Shown here: one piece after another, positions 28,179-36,483 of the stretch
Layout of the letters: the number at the start of each line of letters is the position of its first letter
Numbering within the stretch: position 1 is the stretch's first letter
Assembly: GCA_019459145.1 (NCBI GenBank)
Contig: JAIBEK010000027.1
Location: 147,008 to 211,007, forward strand
Origin: Arenimonas sp.
GTDB lineage: Bacteria; Pseudomonadota; Alphaproteobacteria; Rhizobiales; Rhizobiaceae
Direction of reading: 5' to 3'
DNA: 64,000 nucleotides
Program-made: the position numbers and the translations under genes
The notes under the pieces: generated by a model
The model's input: only the letters and a program-made list of their open reading frames with translations
What the model was told of the DNA's origin: nothing
Database searches by the model: none

Positions 28179-28561
28179 TGCCCGGCGTTCTCGATATGCA
28201 GCTGGAGCAGCTGCGGGAGCGCTTCGCCGACGTTCAGACCCGGCAGTTGCCGAGCGGCACCACGCTCGTCACCGTGCCGGGCCTCCGCCTGCCGGAGGGG
28301 TGGTCGAGGTCGTCGACCACCATCCGCTTCATCGTCCCGCCCGGATATCCGTTTGCGCAGCTCGACTGCTTCTGGGCGGATCCTGATCTCCTTCTAGCAC
28401 ATGGAGGCCCACCACAAAACTCGGCGCAAACTCCTGTCCCGGAGACCGTCGAACCCGCAACGTGGTTCTCGTGGCATCTTACAGGACCGTGGAACCCCAA
28501 TCGCGACACCCTGTCGACTTGGATGAACGTAATTATTGATCGTATGAGGCAGGTCCAATGA
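28178..28561 (+). CDS. Prokaryotic E2-like ubiquitin-conjugating protein
   Basis: The 127-residue protein fits the short bacterial E2 type (Prok-E2_E-like). The segment FIVPPGYPFAQLDCFW matches the E2 core strand with the PPxYP turn. C64 in this segment is the only cysteine in the protein, hence the candidate thioester residue, although its place differs from the classical HPN-Cys arrangement. The C-terminal helix is rich in W, M and R. It overlaps its neighbours by 1 and 4 bp, showing tight coupling with the Ubl and E1 genes. Confidence 0.75.
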   Translation: MPGVLDMQLEQLRERFADVQTRQLPSGTTLVTVPGLRLPEGWSRSSTTIRFIVPPGYPFAQLDCFWADPDLLLAHGGPPQNSAQTPVPETVEPATWFSWHLTGPWNPNRDTLSTWMNVIIDRMRQVQ

Positions 28562-29904
28562 GCCGTGTTCGCTTTCCTTCCCCTCTCTATTCCAACCTCG
28601 CGTCAAGGCTGCTCGACGCCAGTGGCCTGGAGAGCTGCGCCATCGCCTATGCATATTACGATTCGCATAGCGAGACGTGGATTGTCGCCGACGCCAGCAC
28701 AGTGCCGGAAGATGCATATGAGCATCGCACCTGCGTATCTGCCGTCCTGAAATCGTCCTTCCTGATCGAGGTTGCCAACCGCAGCCGGGTCACTGGCATG
28801 GCCGTCATCGCGATCCACACCCATCCCGCCAGCCCCGGCCATCCGCGTTTCTCGCCGATCGATGATGCGGGTGGAACCGAACTGGGTTCGTATTTTGCTC
28901 GGCGAGCGGCTCCAGTGCCCCATGTCGCGCTGGTGATCGGGTCCGAGGGCTGCCGCGCGCGCCTTCTCGGAAACGCCGACGAGATCGACGTATGGGAAGT
29001 GGGAGAGAGTCTGATGCTCCATTCGCCCATGCTGGGCGTCTCCGATCAGGAACGCGACGATCGGCAAGTTCGGGCATTCGGAGCGCCGGGGCAACGGCTG
29101 CTGCGCCGCCTCGACTTCGGCGTGATCGGTGCGGGTGGGACGGGATCGCTCGAGTGCCAGCAACTTGCCCATCTCGGCGCCACGCGGATCACGGTGATCG
29201 ACCCCGACGTGGTCGAGGAGACGAACCTTAACCGCCTCGTCGGCTCCATCCCCTCGGACGTTGGCCAGCCGAAGGTCGAGGTCGTGGCCAGGATGATCCG
29301 CGCCATCAACCCTGATACCAAGGTGGTCCCGCTTCAAGCTGACATCGTCGACGAGGAGGTCGCGAATCTCATCGCGACCTTCGATTTCGTGCTGTTATGC
29401 ACGGATTCCCATGCGAGCCGGGCGGTCGTCAACCAAGCCGCCTATCAGTATTTGGTGCCCGTGATCGATATGGGCGTCAGCATCACTGTCGCAAACGGAG
29501 CCGTCAGCCACATCACGGGACGCGTGCAGATGCTTGCCCCCGGACTTCCATGCCTGAGCTGCTCGGGCGCGCTCGACGGCGAGGCGATCCGGCGGGAGAT
29601 GCTGACTCCAGAGCAGCGAGCGGCGGACCCCTATGTACAGGGCTTGCGCGAACCCCAGCCCGCGGTTTTGTCGATCAACTCTACCGTGAGTTCGCTCGCG
29701 ATGACCATGCTGCTCGGGGCTGTCACGCCGGTTCCGATCAAACCACGCTATCAGGTTTATGACGGCATTCGCGGACGAGTGAAGGAGATGGCTGTCGCCG
29801 TGCAGCCGAATTGCGTGGCCTGCTCGTCCATGGGCGCCTTCGCCAAAGGCCCAACCTGGAATCTGCCGGTCCGGCCGACACGTCACAATAGGAGCGATAA
29901 ATGA
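28558..29904 (+). CDS. JAB deubiquitinase-ThiF/E1 activating enzyme fusion
   Basis: The 448-residue protein fuses a JAB/MPN metalloprotease to an E1-like enzyme. The JAMM motif HTHPASPGHPRFSPIDD, with His-x-His, Ser and Asp, lies near residues 86-102. The ThiF/E1 Rossmann motif GVIGAGGTGS lies near 189, followed by DPDVVEETNLNR. Two Cys pairs, CLSC near 335 and CVAC near 422, probably bind zinc. The E1 half would adenylate the terminal glycine of the triple-Ubl protein. The JAB half would remove it from targets. The fusion means one polypeptide both starts and reverses modification. It overlaps the genes on both sides by 4 bp (ATGA). Confidence 0.87.
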   Translation: MSRVRFPSPLYSNLASRLLDASGLESCAIAYAYYDSHSETWIVADASTVPEDAYEHRTCVSAVLKSSFLIEVANRSRVTGMAVIAIHTHPASPGHPRFSPIDDAGGTELGSYFARRAAPVPHVALVIGSEGCRARLLGNADEIDVWEVGESLMLHSPMLGVSDQERDDRQVRAFGAPGQRLLRRLDFGVIGAGGTGSLECQQLAHLGATRITVIDPDVVEETNLNRLVGSIPSDVGQPKVEVVARMIRAINPDTKVVPLQADIVDEEVANLIATFDFVLLCTDSHASRAVVNQAAYQYLVPVIDMGVSITVANGAVSHITGRVQMLAPGLPCLSCSGALDGEAIRREMLTPEQRAADPYVQGLREPQPAVLSINSTVSSLAMTMLLGAVTPVPIKPRYQVYDGIRGRVKEMAVAVQPNCVACSSMGAFAKGPTWNLPVRPTRHNRSDK

Positions 29905-30425
29905 CAGAGCCTGCACGAATGGTCCGGTTGGTTGGCGATGCCGAGTATAGGGACCAGGCTGAAGCAACCCTCAGCACCCCTGGCGACGCTTCCATGGTGT
30001 TTCGCTCACGACCCAGATCGATTGTCATGGCGTGCCCTGATGGGTGCGGCGAGACGTTAGTAATCAACCTGGACAGTCGCGCCGACAAGGCATGGCGCTT
30101 TGATATGCGGGGAGAAGGACTTACCCTCTATCCCTCAGTGTGGCGTGAAGGAGGGTGCGAAAGCCACTTCATCGTCTGGCGTGGTCACATTCTGTGGTGC
30201 GACCGATTTGAGGGGGGGAATCGGGAGCCGCCTTATAATCCCGAGATTGAAGCGGCCGTTCTCAGCGCAATGGACGAGGTTCAAGCACGCAATGCCGTGG
30301 AACTAGCCGATGCAATCGATGAACTCATCTGGGACGTCAATCGCACAGCGGGCAAGCTTGTGGGTCAGGGCCTTGCACGCTCATGGAAGACCAAAGGGGG
30401 ATGGATCTTTGTGCGAGCAAAATGA
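29901..30425 (+). CDS. DUF6527-like zinc-binding protein of the ubiquitin-like operon
   Basis: The 174-residue protein has a CPDGCGE motif near residue 46 and a GCESHFIVWRGHILWC segment near 86-101. Together these supply a Cys/His set for zinc, as in the DUF6527 family, which often accompanies bacterial E1/E2 operons. The C-terminal half is helical and ends in ...GWIFVRAK. Its role is unknown; a target adaptor or E3-like part is possible. It is the last gene of the operon. The nearest terminator-like hairpin is about 145 bp downstream. Confidence 0.7.
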   Translation: MTEPARMVRLVGDAEYRDQAEATLSTPGDASMVFRSRPRSIVMACPDGCGETLVINLDSRADKAWRFDMRGEGLTLYPSVWREGGCESHFIVWRGHILWCDRFEGGNREPPYNPEIEAAVLSAMDEVQARNAVELADAIDELIWDVNRTAGKLVGQGLARSWKTKGGWIFVRAK

Positions 30426-30568
30426 GGTCTCCTGCTAACTCGGACATTATGGGGCGTTAGGAGGAAACGTGTTTTGTTGGTGTGCGGATGGCAACCTGCT
30501 CGCTTGCAATATCTCGTGGAGCGCAATGAGCAGACAGGAAGCGCGAAAAGCGCAATTGAAGTCTTAGA

Positions 30569-30596
30569 GGCATGGCGCTTGATCGAGCGCCATGCC
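30569..30596 (+). terminator. Terminator of the ubiquitin-like operon
   Basis: A perfect 11-bp stem GGCATGGCGCT / AGCGCCATGCC with a 6-base loop is followed by GTTTGG. It is the first strong hairpin downstream of the DUF6527 gene. The T tract is short. Confidence 0.6.
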
Positions 30597-30750
30597 GTTT
30601 GGATTCTAATCACCGGAATACGTAACGGTCGCAATCTCAGAATAAAATGCTCAAGGACACCTTTTTTGAGCGCTTCTTGTGTAGGCTTAATTCAATCGAC
30701 TCCAACTAATCGCGGTGATCGAACGAGACGGCTTGAACATTTTCTCCCAA

Positions 30751-30776
30751 AATTGAAAAGGGCCCCAAAGGGCCCT
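30751..30776 (-). terminator. Intrinsic terminator of the small minus-strand gene
   Basis: Read on the minus strand, AGGGCCC-TTTG-GGGCCCT is followed by TTTTC and AATTTT. It lies 10 bases after the stop of the small gene at 30786-30959, which supports that gene being expressed. Confidence 0.65.
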
Positions 30777-30785
30777 CGAGAAATT

Positions 30786-30959
30786 TCAGTCGTCAGCTAA
30801 GCTATAGGATGCAGGTCCCAGCGAGAAGCGATCTCGAAAATCCTGGATCGCATCATTATAAGCGTGCTCATTTTTTTGCACCAATGATTCAAGTCGATCC
30901 AACAGAGGCTTCTTCTGTTGAGTACTTAACACTGCCTTCTTCTCCACAGGAGGTTGCAT
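30786..30959 (-). CDS. Small hypothetical protein divergent from the dCTP deaminase
   Basis: A 57-codon frame starts at ATG 30957-30959 with GGGGAAG upstream; a TTG four codons earlier is possible. The product is charged and helical (KKPLLDRLESLVQKNEHAYNDAIQDFRDRF) and matches no family I know. Support comes from the terminator placed right after its stop and from its position in a 600-bp gap, head to head with the deaminase gene. It could be a regulator or antitoxin of that gene, since the related AvcD of Vibrio is held in check by an RNA, AvcI. No AvcI-like RNA was recognised. Confidence 0.45.
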   Translation of the reverse strand: MQPPVEKKAVLSTQQKKPLLDRLESLVQKNEHAYNDAIQDFRDRFSLGPASYSLADD

Positions 30960-31030
30960 TGTCTTCCCCAATTTTCAGTGTAATCGTGACACCAAGTTTC
31001 ACTACGAATCATTAACAAACGAATACGATC

Positions 31031-32542
31031 ATGGCCAACGAAACGTTCCCCAAACTTGACAAAAATCTTCCCGAAATAATCATCGGAATCGTCTCGCCAG
31101 TGGGTACGGGGCTTAAAAGCACATTAGAATCTCTAAGGAAAGAGTTTAACGAAAAAGGCTACGACGTACATCACATAAAAATTTCTGAGCAGTTCCCTTC
31201 GATTGCTGACGCCTTCGGCTACGCCGGTCTTAGCGTGAAGACGCGGTTTGACAGAGCCAATACTTACATTACATTTGGCAACTACCTCAGAGACAACATG
31301 GGCGGAAAGGTGCTCTCCGCCTTTGCGATATCAGAGGTTGCAGAACGTCGGTCTGCTGACAAATCACGTGGAAATGTGTTTGTGATTGATCAGCTGAAGA
31401 CCGAGCAAGAACTTGACCTGCTTCGCGATGTTTACGGAGCCTCTTTTTTTCAAATTTCCGTCTACTCCGCTCGAGATGTTCGCGTTGACAATCTCGCGAA
31501 TGGGATGGCGCACGACAACAAAAAGCGCGATGCAAACTACTTCCGGGGAGACGCGGAAAAGTTGGTTGCCCGAGATGAGGATGAGTTCAATGAACCAAAT
31601 GGCCAAAAAGTCGGCAAAATCTTTCAGTTTGCAGATGTTGTGATAAACGCCGATCGTGCAGAAGAGCAAAACAATGTTTCTGACCAGGTTAAGCGTTTCG
31701 TAGATCTCCTTTTCGGCCATAATGGATATTCGCCCAACCGGCTCGAGTATGGGATGTATCTTGCCCACTCCGCAGCACTAAGGAGCCTCGATCTTTCCCG
31801 CCAAGTCGGCGCAGCCATATTTCGCAAATCCGGGGAAATAGCCGCCTTGGGAGCAAACGAAGTTCCCAAGGCTGGTGGGGGCACTTACTGGGCAGACGAT
31901 AACTTCGACGCGCGCGAGTATAAGCTTGGATCAGACAGCAACGATAAGAGAAAACAAGAGCTTCTCGATGAGGTTCTGGAAATCGGCGTCGGAAACACGC
32001 TAAATTTGACTTCAGAGCAGCTCAAGCAGCTCGATAAATCTCAGTTTATGGACGCGCTTGAGTATGGCCGAATTGTCCACGCAGAAATGTCAGCACTGAG
32101 CGACGCCGCAAGACTTGGCATAAGCGTTCAGGATGCAACCATATATTGCACCACCTTTCCGTGTCATATGTGTTCGAAACATATCGTTGCAAGCGGCATA
32201 TCTAAGGTTGTTTTTCTGGAGCCCTATCCTAAAAGCTTAACTTCAGATCTTCATTCGGACGCTGTAAAGATTGAAGGGATGTCACGCGGTGTGTACGGCA
32301 AGTTTCCAGCCGTTGAGTTTGCCCCATTTTTTGGAGTAACCCCACGTCGATACAGAGAATTTTTCACCCGGACTAAGCGCAAGAAAAGCGGTGAATTTCA
32401 AACTTACCGCGATGGGGCAGCGTACCCCATGATAAGGCAACAAACAGCTGCATACCTTGCACTTGAAGGCGCAGCCATGGAGGGCCTTTCTGAGAGTATT
32501 AGCGCTTTCATATCTAAGCTCCCGACTACGAATCCCCAATAA
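31031..32542 (+). CDS. AvcD-type anti-phage dCTP deaminase
   Basis: The 503-residue protein has an N-terminal P-loop NTPase-like domain (GIVSPVGTGLKSTL near residue 20) and a C-terminal cytidine/deoxycytidylate deaminase domain. In the latter, H350-A-E352 and P-C378-H-M-C381 form the zinc and catalytic site. This two-domain plan is that of anti-phage dCTP deaminases (AvcD/DCD), which deplete dCTP during infection. Its bases are clearly more A+T-rich than the surrounding plasmid, a sign of recent transfer. The ribosome site is weak. A bidirectional hairpin follows the stop. All catalytic residues are present. Confidence 0.9.
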   Translation: MANETFPKLDKNLPEIIIGIVSPVGTGLKSTLESLRKEFNEKGYDVHHIKISEQFPSIADAFGYAGLSVKTRFDRANTYITFGNYLRDNMGGKVLSAFAISEVAERRSADKSRGNVFVIDQLKTEQELDLLRDVYGASFFQISVYSARDVRVDNLANGMAHDNKKRDANYFRGDAEKLVARDEDEFNEPNGQKVGKIFQFADVVINADRAEEQNNVSDQVKRFVDLLFGHNGYSPNRLEYGMYLAHSAALRSLDLSRQVGAAIFRKSGEIAALGANEVPKAGGGTYWADDNFDAREYKLGSDSNDKRKQELLDEVLEIGVGNTLNLTSEQLKQLDKSQFMDALEYGRIVHAEMSALSDAARLGISVQDATIYCTTFPCHMCSKHIVASGISKVVFLEPYPKSLTSDLHSDAVKIEGMSRGVYGKFPAVEFAPFFGVTPRRYREFFTRTKRKKSGEFQTYRDGAAYPMIRQQTAAYLALEGAAMEGLSESISAFISKLPTTNPQ

Positions 32543-32566
32543 GACCTGATGATGGAGACTTTGACT

Positions 32567-32594
32567 CTAGGTTGCACCTTAAGTTGCAGCCTAG
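32567..32594. terminator. Bidirectional terminator between convergent genes
   Basis: The arms CTAGGTTGCA and TGCAGCCTAG (one G-U pair) lie between the deaminase and the convergent RHE_PE00001 gene. The right arm overlaps the stop codon of the latter. Confidence 0.6.
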
Positions 32595-33724
32595 ATCACG
32601 CCCCACGCCCGAAACCTCCCCCTGCCCGTCATCTCGCGAAGCCCAAGCTCCTGCACGATGCGCCGCGCGCCTTGCGGCGTAACGTCCAGCGTCTTTGCCA
32701 CCATGCCGGCGGAAATCAGCGGCCGCGCCATGACAAGCTCGACGAGCTCCGGCAGCCTGGATGACGTTCGCCGTCCCTCCAGCTTGCGCATCATCATCTG
32801 TCGCGCCAACACCAACCGGTCATGTTCTTTCAGCCCCGTCTCGGCGGAGATTGTCAGCGCCCTTGCTATCGCCAGCAACCGTGTCTCGCGATCACGATGC
32901 CGGCGCCGATCGACGGGAATGGCTTTGAGCCCGAGATTGATCGCCGCGAGATGGGTGCCGGTGGTAACGCCGCCCTCGCGCAGGACCGAGGCGGCCAGCA
33001 TCCGGCCAAGCCAGGGCGCATGCTGGAGCACGGCGATTTCATTCCAGGCATCGAGCGCCACGATCGCTTGACAGACCGGCGGCAAGTCCTGGGCCCGCGC
33101 CAGCACAGCCTGCCACTCCGCCAGCCGCTCGTCCTCATCCCAGTCGAGATCATAGACGAGTGGATCCTTGTCCGGAGCGTTTTTGGCGCGCCCCGGCTTC
33201 TTCGCCTCTTCGATCGCGGCCCCGGATCGGGCGAGTACTGCATCGATCGCGGCAAACGCATCACCCAGATCATCAATGTCGAGATCTTCCGCATCCCCTA
33301 TCTCGGCCGGAGCGTCGCTCACCTCAACACTCCCATCGCGCACCCCCTCCCCGTCTCCACCCCATGATGCCGCGGGCCACGCCCGCCCGCGGAGCGAGGC
33401 GAGGCCTTGAGCGGAGGACGCCCAAGCGGCTGGATGGGCGGCGATGCGGCGGCGGGTTTTCAGGATGTCGCGGGCGATCGTCAGTTCGTGAGTGGGTGCG
33501 CGGATGTCCCGGAGCGCGTCATGCAGGACGAGGTCTTCGAGATGGACAAGTTCCCCATCGACCCAGAGCGAGGCATGCGCGTCGAGGAAATGCGAGCGCT
33601 CGAGAAAGCCTGAGCCGACGGGAGAGCGGGCTATGCGCTCGTCGAGGCGGGCAAGCGCGACGGCGGCCTCGGAGATCGGCCGTAGCAGGCTCTGGATGGG
33701 CAATTTTGTTTGATCGTAAGACAT
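32591..33724 (-). CDS. RHE_PE00001-family (DUF1612) plasmid protein with helix-turn-helix
   Basis: The 377-residue protein matches the rhizobial plasmid family called RHE_PE00001. The N-terminal part contains [31 protein letters not shown] low-complexity acidic linker spans about residues 120-165 ([14 protein letters not shown]). A C-terminal winged-helix-like segment follows ([34 protein letters not shown]). The function is unknown. The DNA-binding end suggests a regulator, perhaps acting on the large palindrome in front of its own gene and vapBC. The ATG at 33724 begins [11 protein letters not shown], the usual family start. Confidence 0.82.
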   Translation of the reverse strand: MSYDQTKLPIQSLLRPISEAAVALARLDERIARSPVGSGFLERSHFLDAHASLWVDGELVHLEDLVLHDALRDIRAPTHELTIARDILKTRRRIAAHPAAWASSAQGLASLRGRAWPAASWGGDGEGVRDGSVEVSDAPAEIGDAEDLDIDDLGDAFAAIDAVLARSGAAIEEAKKPGRAKNAPDKDPLVYDLDWDEDERLAEWQAVLARAQDLPPVCQAIVALDAWNEIAVLQHAPWLGRMLAASVLREGGVTTGTHLAAINLGLKAIPVDRRRHRDRETRLLAIARALTISAETGLKEHDRLVLARQMMMRKLEGRRTSSRLPELVELVMARPLISAGMVAKTLDVTPQGARRIVQELGLREMTGRGRFRAWGVI

Positions 33725-33809
33725 TGAATTTATGGTAAATGATTCGTTAAGCGAAAACTATAGCGGCAATACGGTTCCGTACTTCTCATCAATGTGCTCG
33801 CGATGCCTC

Positions 33810-33838
33810 ACCCCCGATAAGTAACCCTTATCGGGGGT
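33810..33838. promoter_or_regulatory. Large palindrome between divergent genes
   Basis: The 12-bp arms ACCCCCGATAAG and CTTATCGGGGGT are perfectly complementary around a 5-base centre. The site lies 86 bp in front of the RHE_PE00001 gene and 77 bp in front of vapB, which diverge. It is likely an operator for one or both; a transcribed hairpin is the alternative. Confidence 0.6.
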
Positions 33839-33914
33839 TAGCCATCTCGCGTGCCATCCTTGCTATCTTTTGCCCGGATTGCTATATCTGGCGCGCAAAC
33901 GCCATGAGGAAACC

Positions 33915-34172
33915 ATGTCCGAACCGCAACTCTCCATTCGTAGCACCAAGGCCCGCGACCTGGCCCATGCGCTCGCCCGGCGGACCGGCCAGCCCATCAA
34001 CAGGCTCGTCGAGCAGGCGCTCGAGCGCTACGATCAGGAACTGCGCCAAAAACAGGCGAAGACGCCGGCTGATGTGCTTTGGGAACTGATGGCAGAAGGC
34101 CGCCGCTCGGTACCGCCAGGCACGACATCGGCACATGATGACCTTTATGACGAACACGGCCTGCCGAAATGA
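33915..34172 (+). CDS. vapB: VapB-type antitoxin
   Basis: The 85-residue protein has a short N-terminal DNA-binding part (LSIRSTKARDLAHALARRTGQPINRLVEQALERYDQEL) and a C-terminal tail that should wrap the toxin, as in PSK/VapB antitoxins. The ATG at 33915 has GAGGA upstream and gives the normal family length. It overlaps vapC by 4 bp. Confidence 0.88.
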   Translation: MSEPQLSIRSTKARDLAHALARRTGQPINRLVEQALERYDQELRQKQAKTPADVLWELMAEGRRSVPPGTTSAHDDLYDEHGLPK

Positions 34173-34573
34173 TCGCTCTCGATACGTCAGCGATCGTGGC
34201 CACCGCGCTGGGCGAGACGGAGGCTGAGCTTTTCCACGCCCTTGTCAGCCGCGAGGAAATCCTTGTGGGTTGGCCGACCCTCCTGGAGACCAGAATGGTG
34301 CTGACGGGGAAAAACTTTCCAAGTGCTGCAGCCGTCATTGCTCAGTTGGTCGCGCTGCCTAACGTAACTCCCGTCGCGTTCGGTGAGCGCCATTATCATG
34401 CCGCGGAGCTTGCGTTCGAGCGGTTTGGAAAAGGGCGTCATCCGGCCGGCCTCAACATGGGTGACTGCTTTTCTTATGCGGTGGCGGCCGTCGCCAAGGC
34501 TCCCCTTCTGTTCAAGGGGCGTGATTTTTCGCAAACCGACCTGAAACTGCATACGGCATCATCGGTGATGTGA
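34169..34573 (+). CDS. vapC: VapC PIN-domain ribonuclease toxin
   Basis: The 134-residue PIN-domain protein has the acidic residues of the active site in place: D5 (IALDTSAIV), the Glu of LLETRMVL and the Asp of NMGDCFSYA. VapC toxins cut initiator tRNA or other RNAs and stabilise plasmids. The gene is coupled to vapB by ATGA. Confidence 0.9.
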   Translation: MIALDTSAIVATALGETEAELFHALVSREEILVGWPTLLETRMVLTGKNFPSAAAVIAQLVALPNVTPVAFGERHYHAAELAFERFGKGRHPAGLNMGDCFSYAVAAVAKAPLLFKGRDFSQTDLKLHTASSVM

Positions 34574-34841
34574 ATGTCACCGCTCACGCCCGTTCCGGCC
34601 CCGACACGCCATCTGCGAAGCGGTAGCCACCACAGTTCCATCCGCCCCGGGCTCACCCGTAAAATCCATAGGGCGACCACGCCTGACAATCCGCGGGCCC
34701 CTCGGTGCGGCGATGAACACGAAGGGCCGGCGGCCGATCCTGGTGGATATGGTTATGCGCATGGCAGCCTGATTAACGCCGGCGACACTCTCCGGAACGG
34801 ACGGGTTCGCCCGAAGTTTACAGACACCCCTTCACAAGTGG

Positions 34842-36014
34842 ATGGATGACATGACGGAAGGGCCCGAAAACGCATCCTCAAGCACAAAGAGCATGTCACG
34901 GCGGGCCGAGCAGCTCGACACGATCGCCTCCGTCCTGCCCATGGACCGGCGTGACGAGTTGGCGGAACTGCTGACGGACCAGGACATCGACACGCTTCGC
35001 CATCTGGTCAATGAGGGGATGGGGGCGAATACGCTGCGTGCGCTCACCTCCGATCTCGCCTACCTGCAGGCCTGGTCTCTGGCATCCACGGGAATGAGCC
35101 TGCCCTGGCCGGCCCCCGAAGCCCTGGCGCTGAAATTCGTCGCCCATCACCTCTGGGACGTCGAGAAGCGGCTGACCGATCCCCATCATGGAATGCCCGC
35201 TAAAGTCGAGGACAAGCTCCGCTCACAGGGGTTCTTGCGATCCTCCGGCCCGCACGCGCCCGACACCGTGCGCCGTCGGCTTGCCACCTGGTCGACGCTG
35301 ACGAAATGGCGCGGGTTTGAAAGTCCTTTCGGCTCCCCTGCCCTGAAATCCGCAATCCGGCTGGCCGTGCGTGCAACGCCCCGGCCGAGGAAGCGCAAGA
35401 GCGCGAAGGCCGTCACCGGCGATATCCTCTCCAGACTTCTTGCCACCTGCAATAGCGACAGCCTGCGCGACATCCGCGACCGCGCAATCCTGATGGTCGC
35501 CTTTGCCTCAGGTGGGCGCCGACGCAGCGAGATCGCGGGCCTAAGAAAGGAGCAGTTGACGCAGGAGGAGCCGATCCCTATCGACGGCCAAACTCCCCTC
35601 CCCTCGCTGTCCATTCACCTCGGCCGCACCAAGACCAGCGGCGCCGAAAACGACGAGGTCGTCTACATCACCGGACGGCCTGTCGAGGCACTGGACGCCT
35701 GGCTGACTGCCGCGAGGATTGAAAGTGGCAGCGTGTTTCGCGCCATCGATCGGTGGGGCAATGTCTCGCGTCGTTCTCTGGACCCGAAGGCGATCAATGA
35801 CATCGTCAAACAGCGCGCAAAGCTGGCCGGCCTCGAGCCTCAGGAGTTTTCGGCCCACGGCCTTCGCTCCGGCTATCTGACCGAAGCCGCCAACCGCGGC
35901 ATCCCTTTGCCTGAGGCCATGGAACAGTCACGACATCGCTCCGTCCAACAGGCATCGAGCTACTATAACAGTGCACAGAGACGAAGTGGTCGTGCGTCGC
36001 GTCTCCTGGATTGA
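34842..36014 (+). CDS. XerC-like tyrosine recombinase
   Basis: The 390-residue protein has a helical N-terminal core-binding region (about residues 50-180) and a complete catalytic domain: Arg in SGGRRRSEIAGL, Lys in GRTKTSG, HGLR, SRHRS and Tyr in SSYYNSAQ. It lies close to repABC and may resolve plasmid multimers or move cassettes. The ATG at 34842 lacks a good ribosome site; an ATG at 34851 is an alternative. The frame appears intact, unlike the recombinase at 9949-12311. Confidence 0.87.
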   Translation: MDDMTEGPENASSSTKSMSRRAEQLDTIASVLPMDRRDELAELLTDQDIDTLRHLVNEGMGANTLRALTSDLAYLQAWSLASTGMSLPWPAPEALALKFVAHHLWDVEKRLTDPHHGMPAKVEDKLRSQGFLRSSGPHAPDTVRRRLATWSTLTKWRGFESPFGSPALKSAIRLAVRATPRPRKRKSAKAVTGDILSRLLATCNSDSLRDIRDRAILMVAFASGGRRRSEIAGLRKEQLTQEEPIPIDGQTPLPSLSIHLGRTKTSGAENDEVVYITGRPVEALDAWLTAARIESGSVFRAIDRWGNVSRRSLDPKAINDIVKQRAKLAGLEPQEFSAHGLRSGYLTEAANRGIPLPEAMEQSRHRSVQQASSYYNSAQRRSGRASRLLD

Positions 36015-36024
36015 CTGTAGAAAG

Positions 36025-36276
36025 TCAGGTCTGCTTGTTCAAAAGGGGCATGTGACCAGCCATAGCCTTCAGCTCCTCCTCGGTTCGAAAGCCCGATTTG
36101 AAAAGAGCTACAAGTTCCCTAGCGATTCCGAGCTCTTCCTCCGCGGTCACGGTACCAGCAGTCTCGCGGAGGTCTACCAAGACCTTGCGCAGCAGTATCA
36201 GCGCCTGTGGTCCAATTTCCTGCTCATCATCAAAATAATTAGCACCCATCGTTATCGTTCCAAGCTCGTAGACCAT
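36025..36276 (-). CDS. Small conserved-looking hypothetical protein
   Basis: The 83-residue product (MVYELGTITMGANYFDDEQEIG... MPLLNKQT) has no domain I recognise. The segment ALILLRKVLVDLRETAGTVTAEEELGIARELVALFKSG looks like a helical bundle of the small rhizobial proteins that pair with integrases. It is convergent with the recombinase gene and downstream of repC. Confidence 0.5.
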   Translation of the reverse strand: MVYELGTITMGANYFDDEQEIGPQALILLRKVLVDLRETAGTVTAEEELGIARELVALFKSGFRTEEELKAMAGHMPLLNKQT

Positions 36277-36406
36277 CTGTGAAACACATGCCGGCCGCCC
36301 AAACCGAGTTGAGCGCGCTGCATAGCAAAGCTCGCTGACCTCAAAGGCGCGACCAGGTAAACCGACGACATTAGATCAACGTTTTGTATTTATTGGCGAA
36401 AACGTG

Positions 36407-36424
36407 GATCTGTACGGCTGACAA
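36407..36424. other. Candidate parS site 1 (downstream of repC)
   Basis: GATCTGTACGGCTGACAA, followed by YCGA, is present twice in the replication region in the same orientation. This copy lies 60 bp downstream of the repC stop. Partition sites of repABC plasmids commonly lie either here or between repA and repB, which is exactly where the second copy is. Confidence 0.55.
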
Positions 36425-36483
36425 CCGAAGGCCTCATTGTTCACTTCCCTGCAAAAGATGGGGAACGAACCTGAACTGTGATC

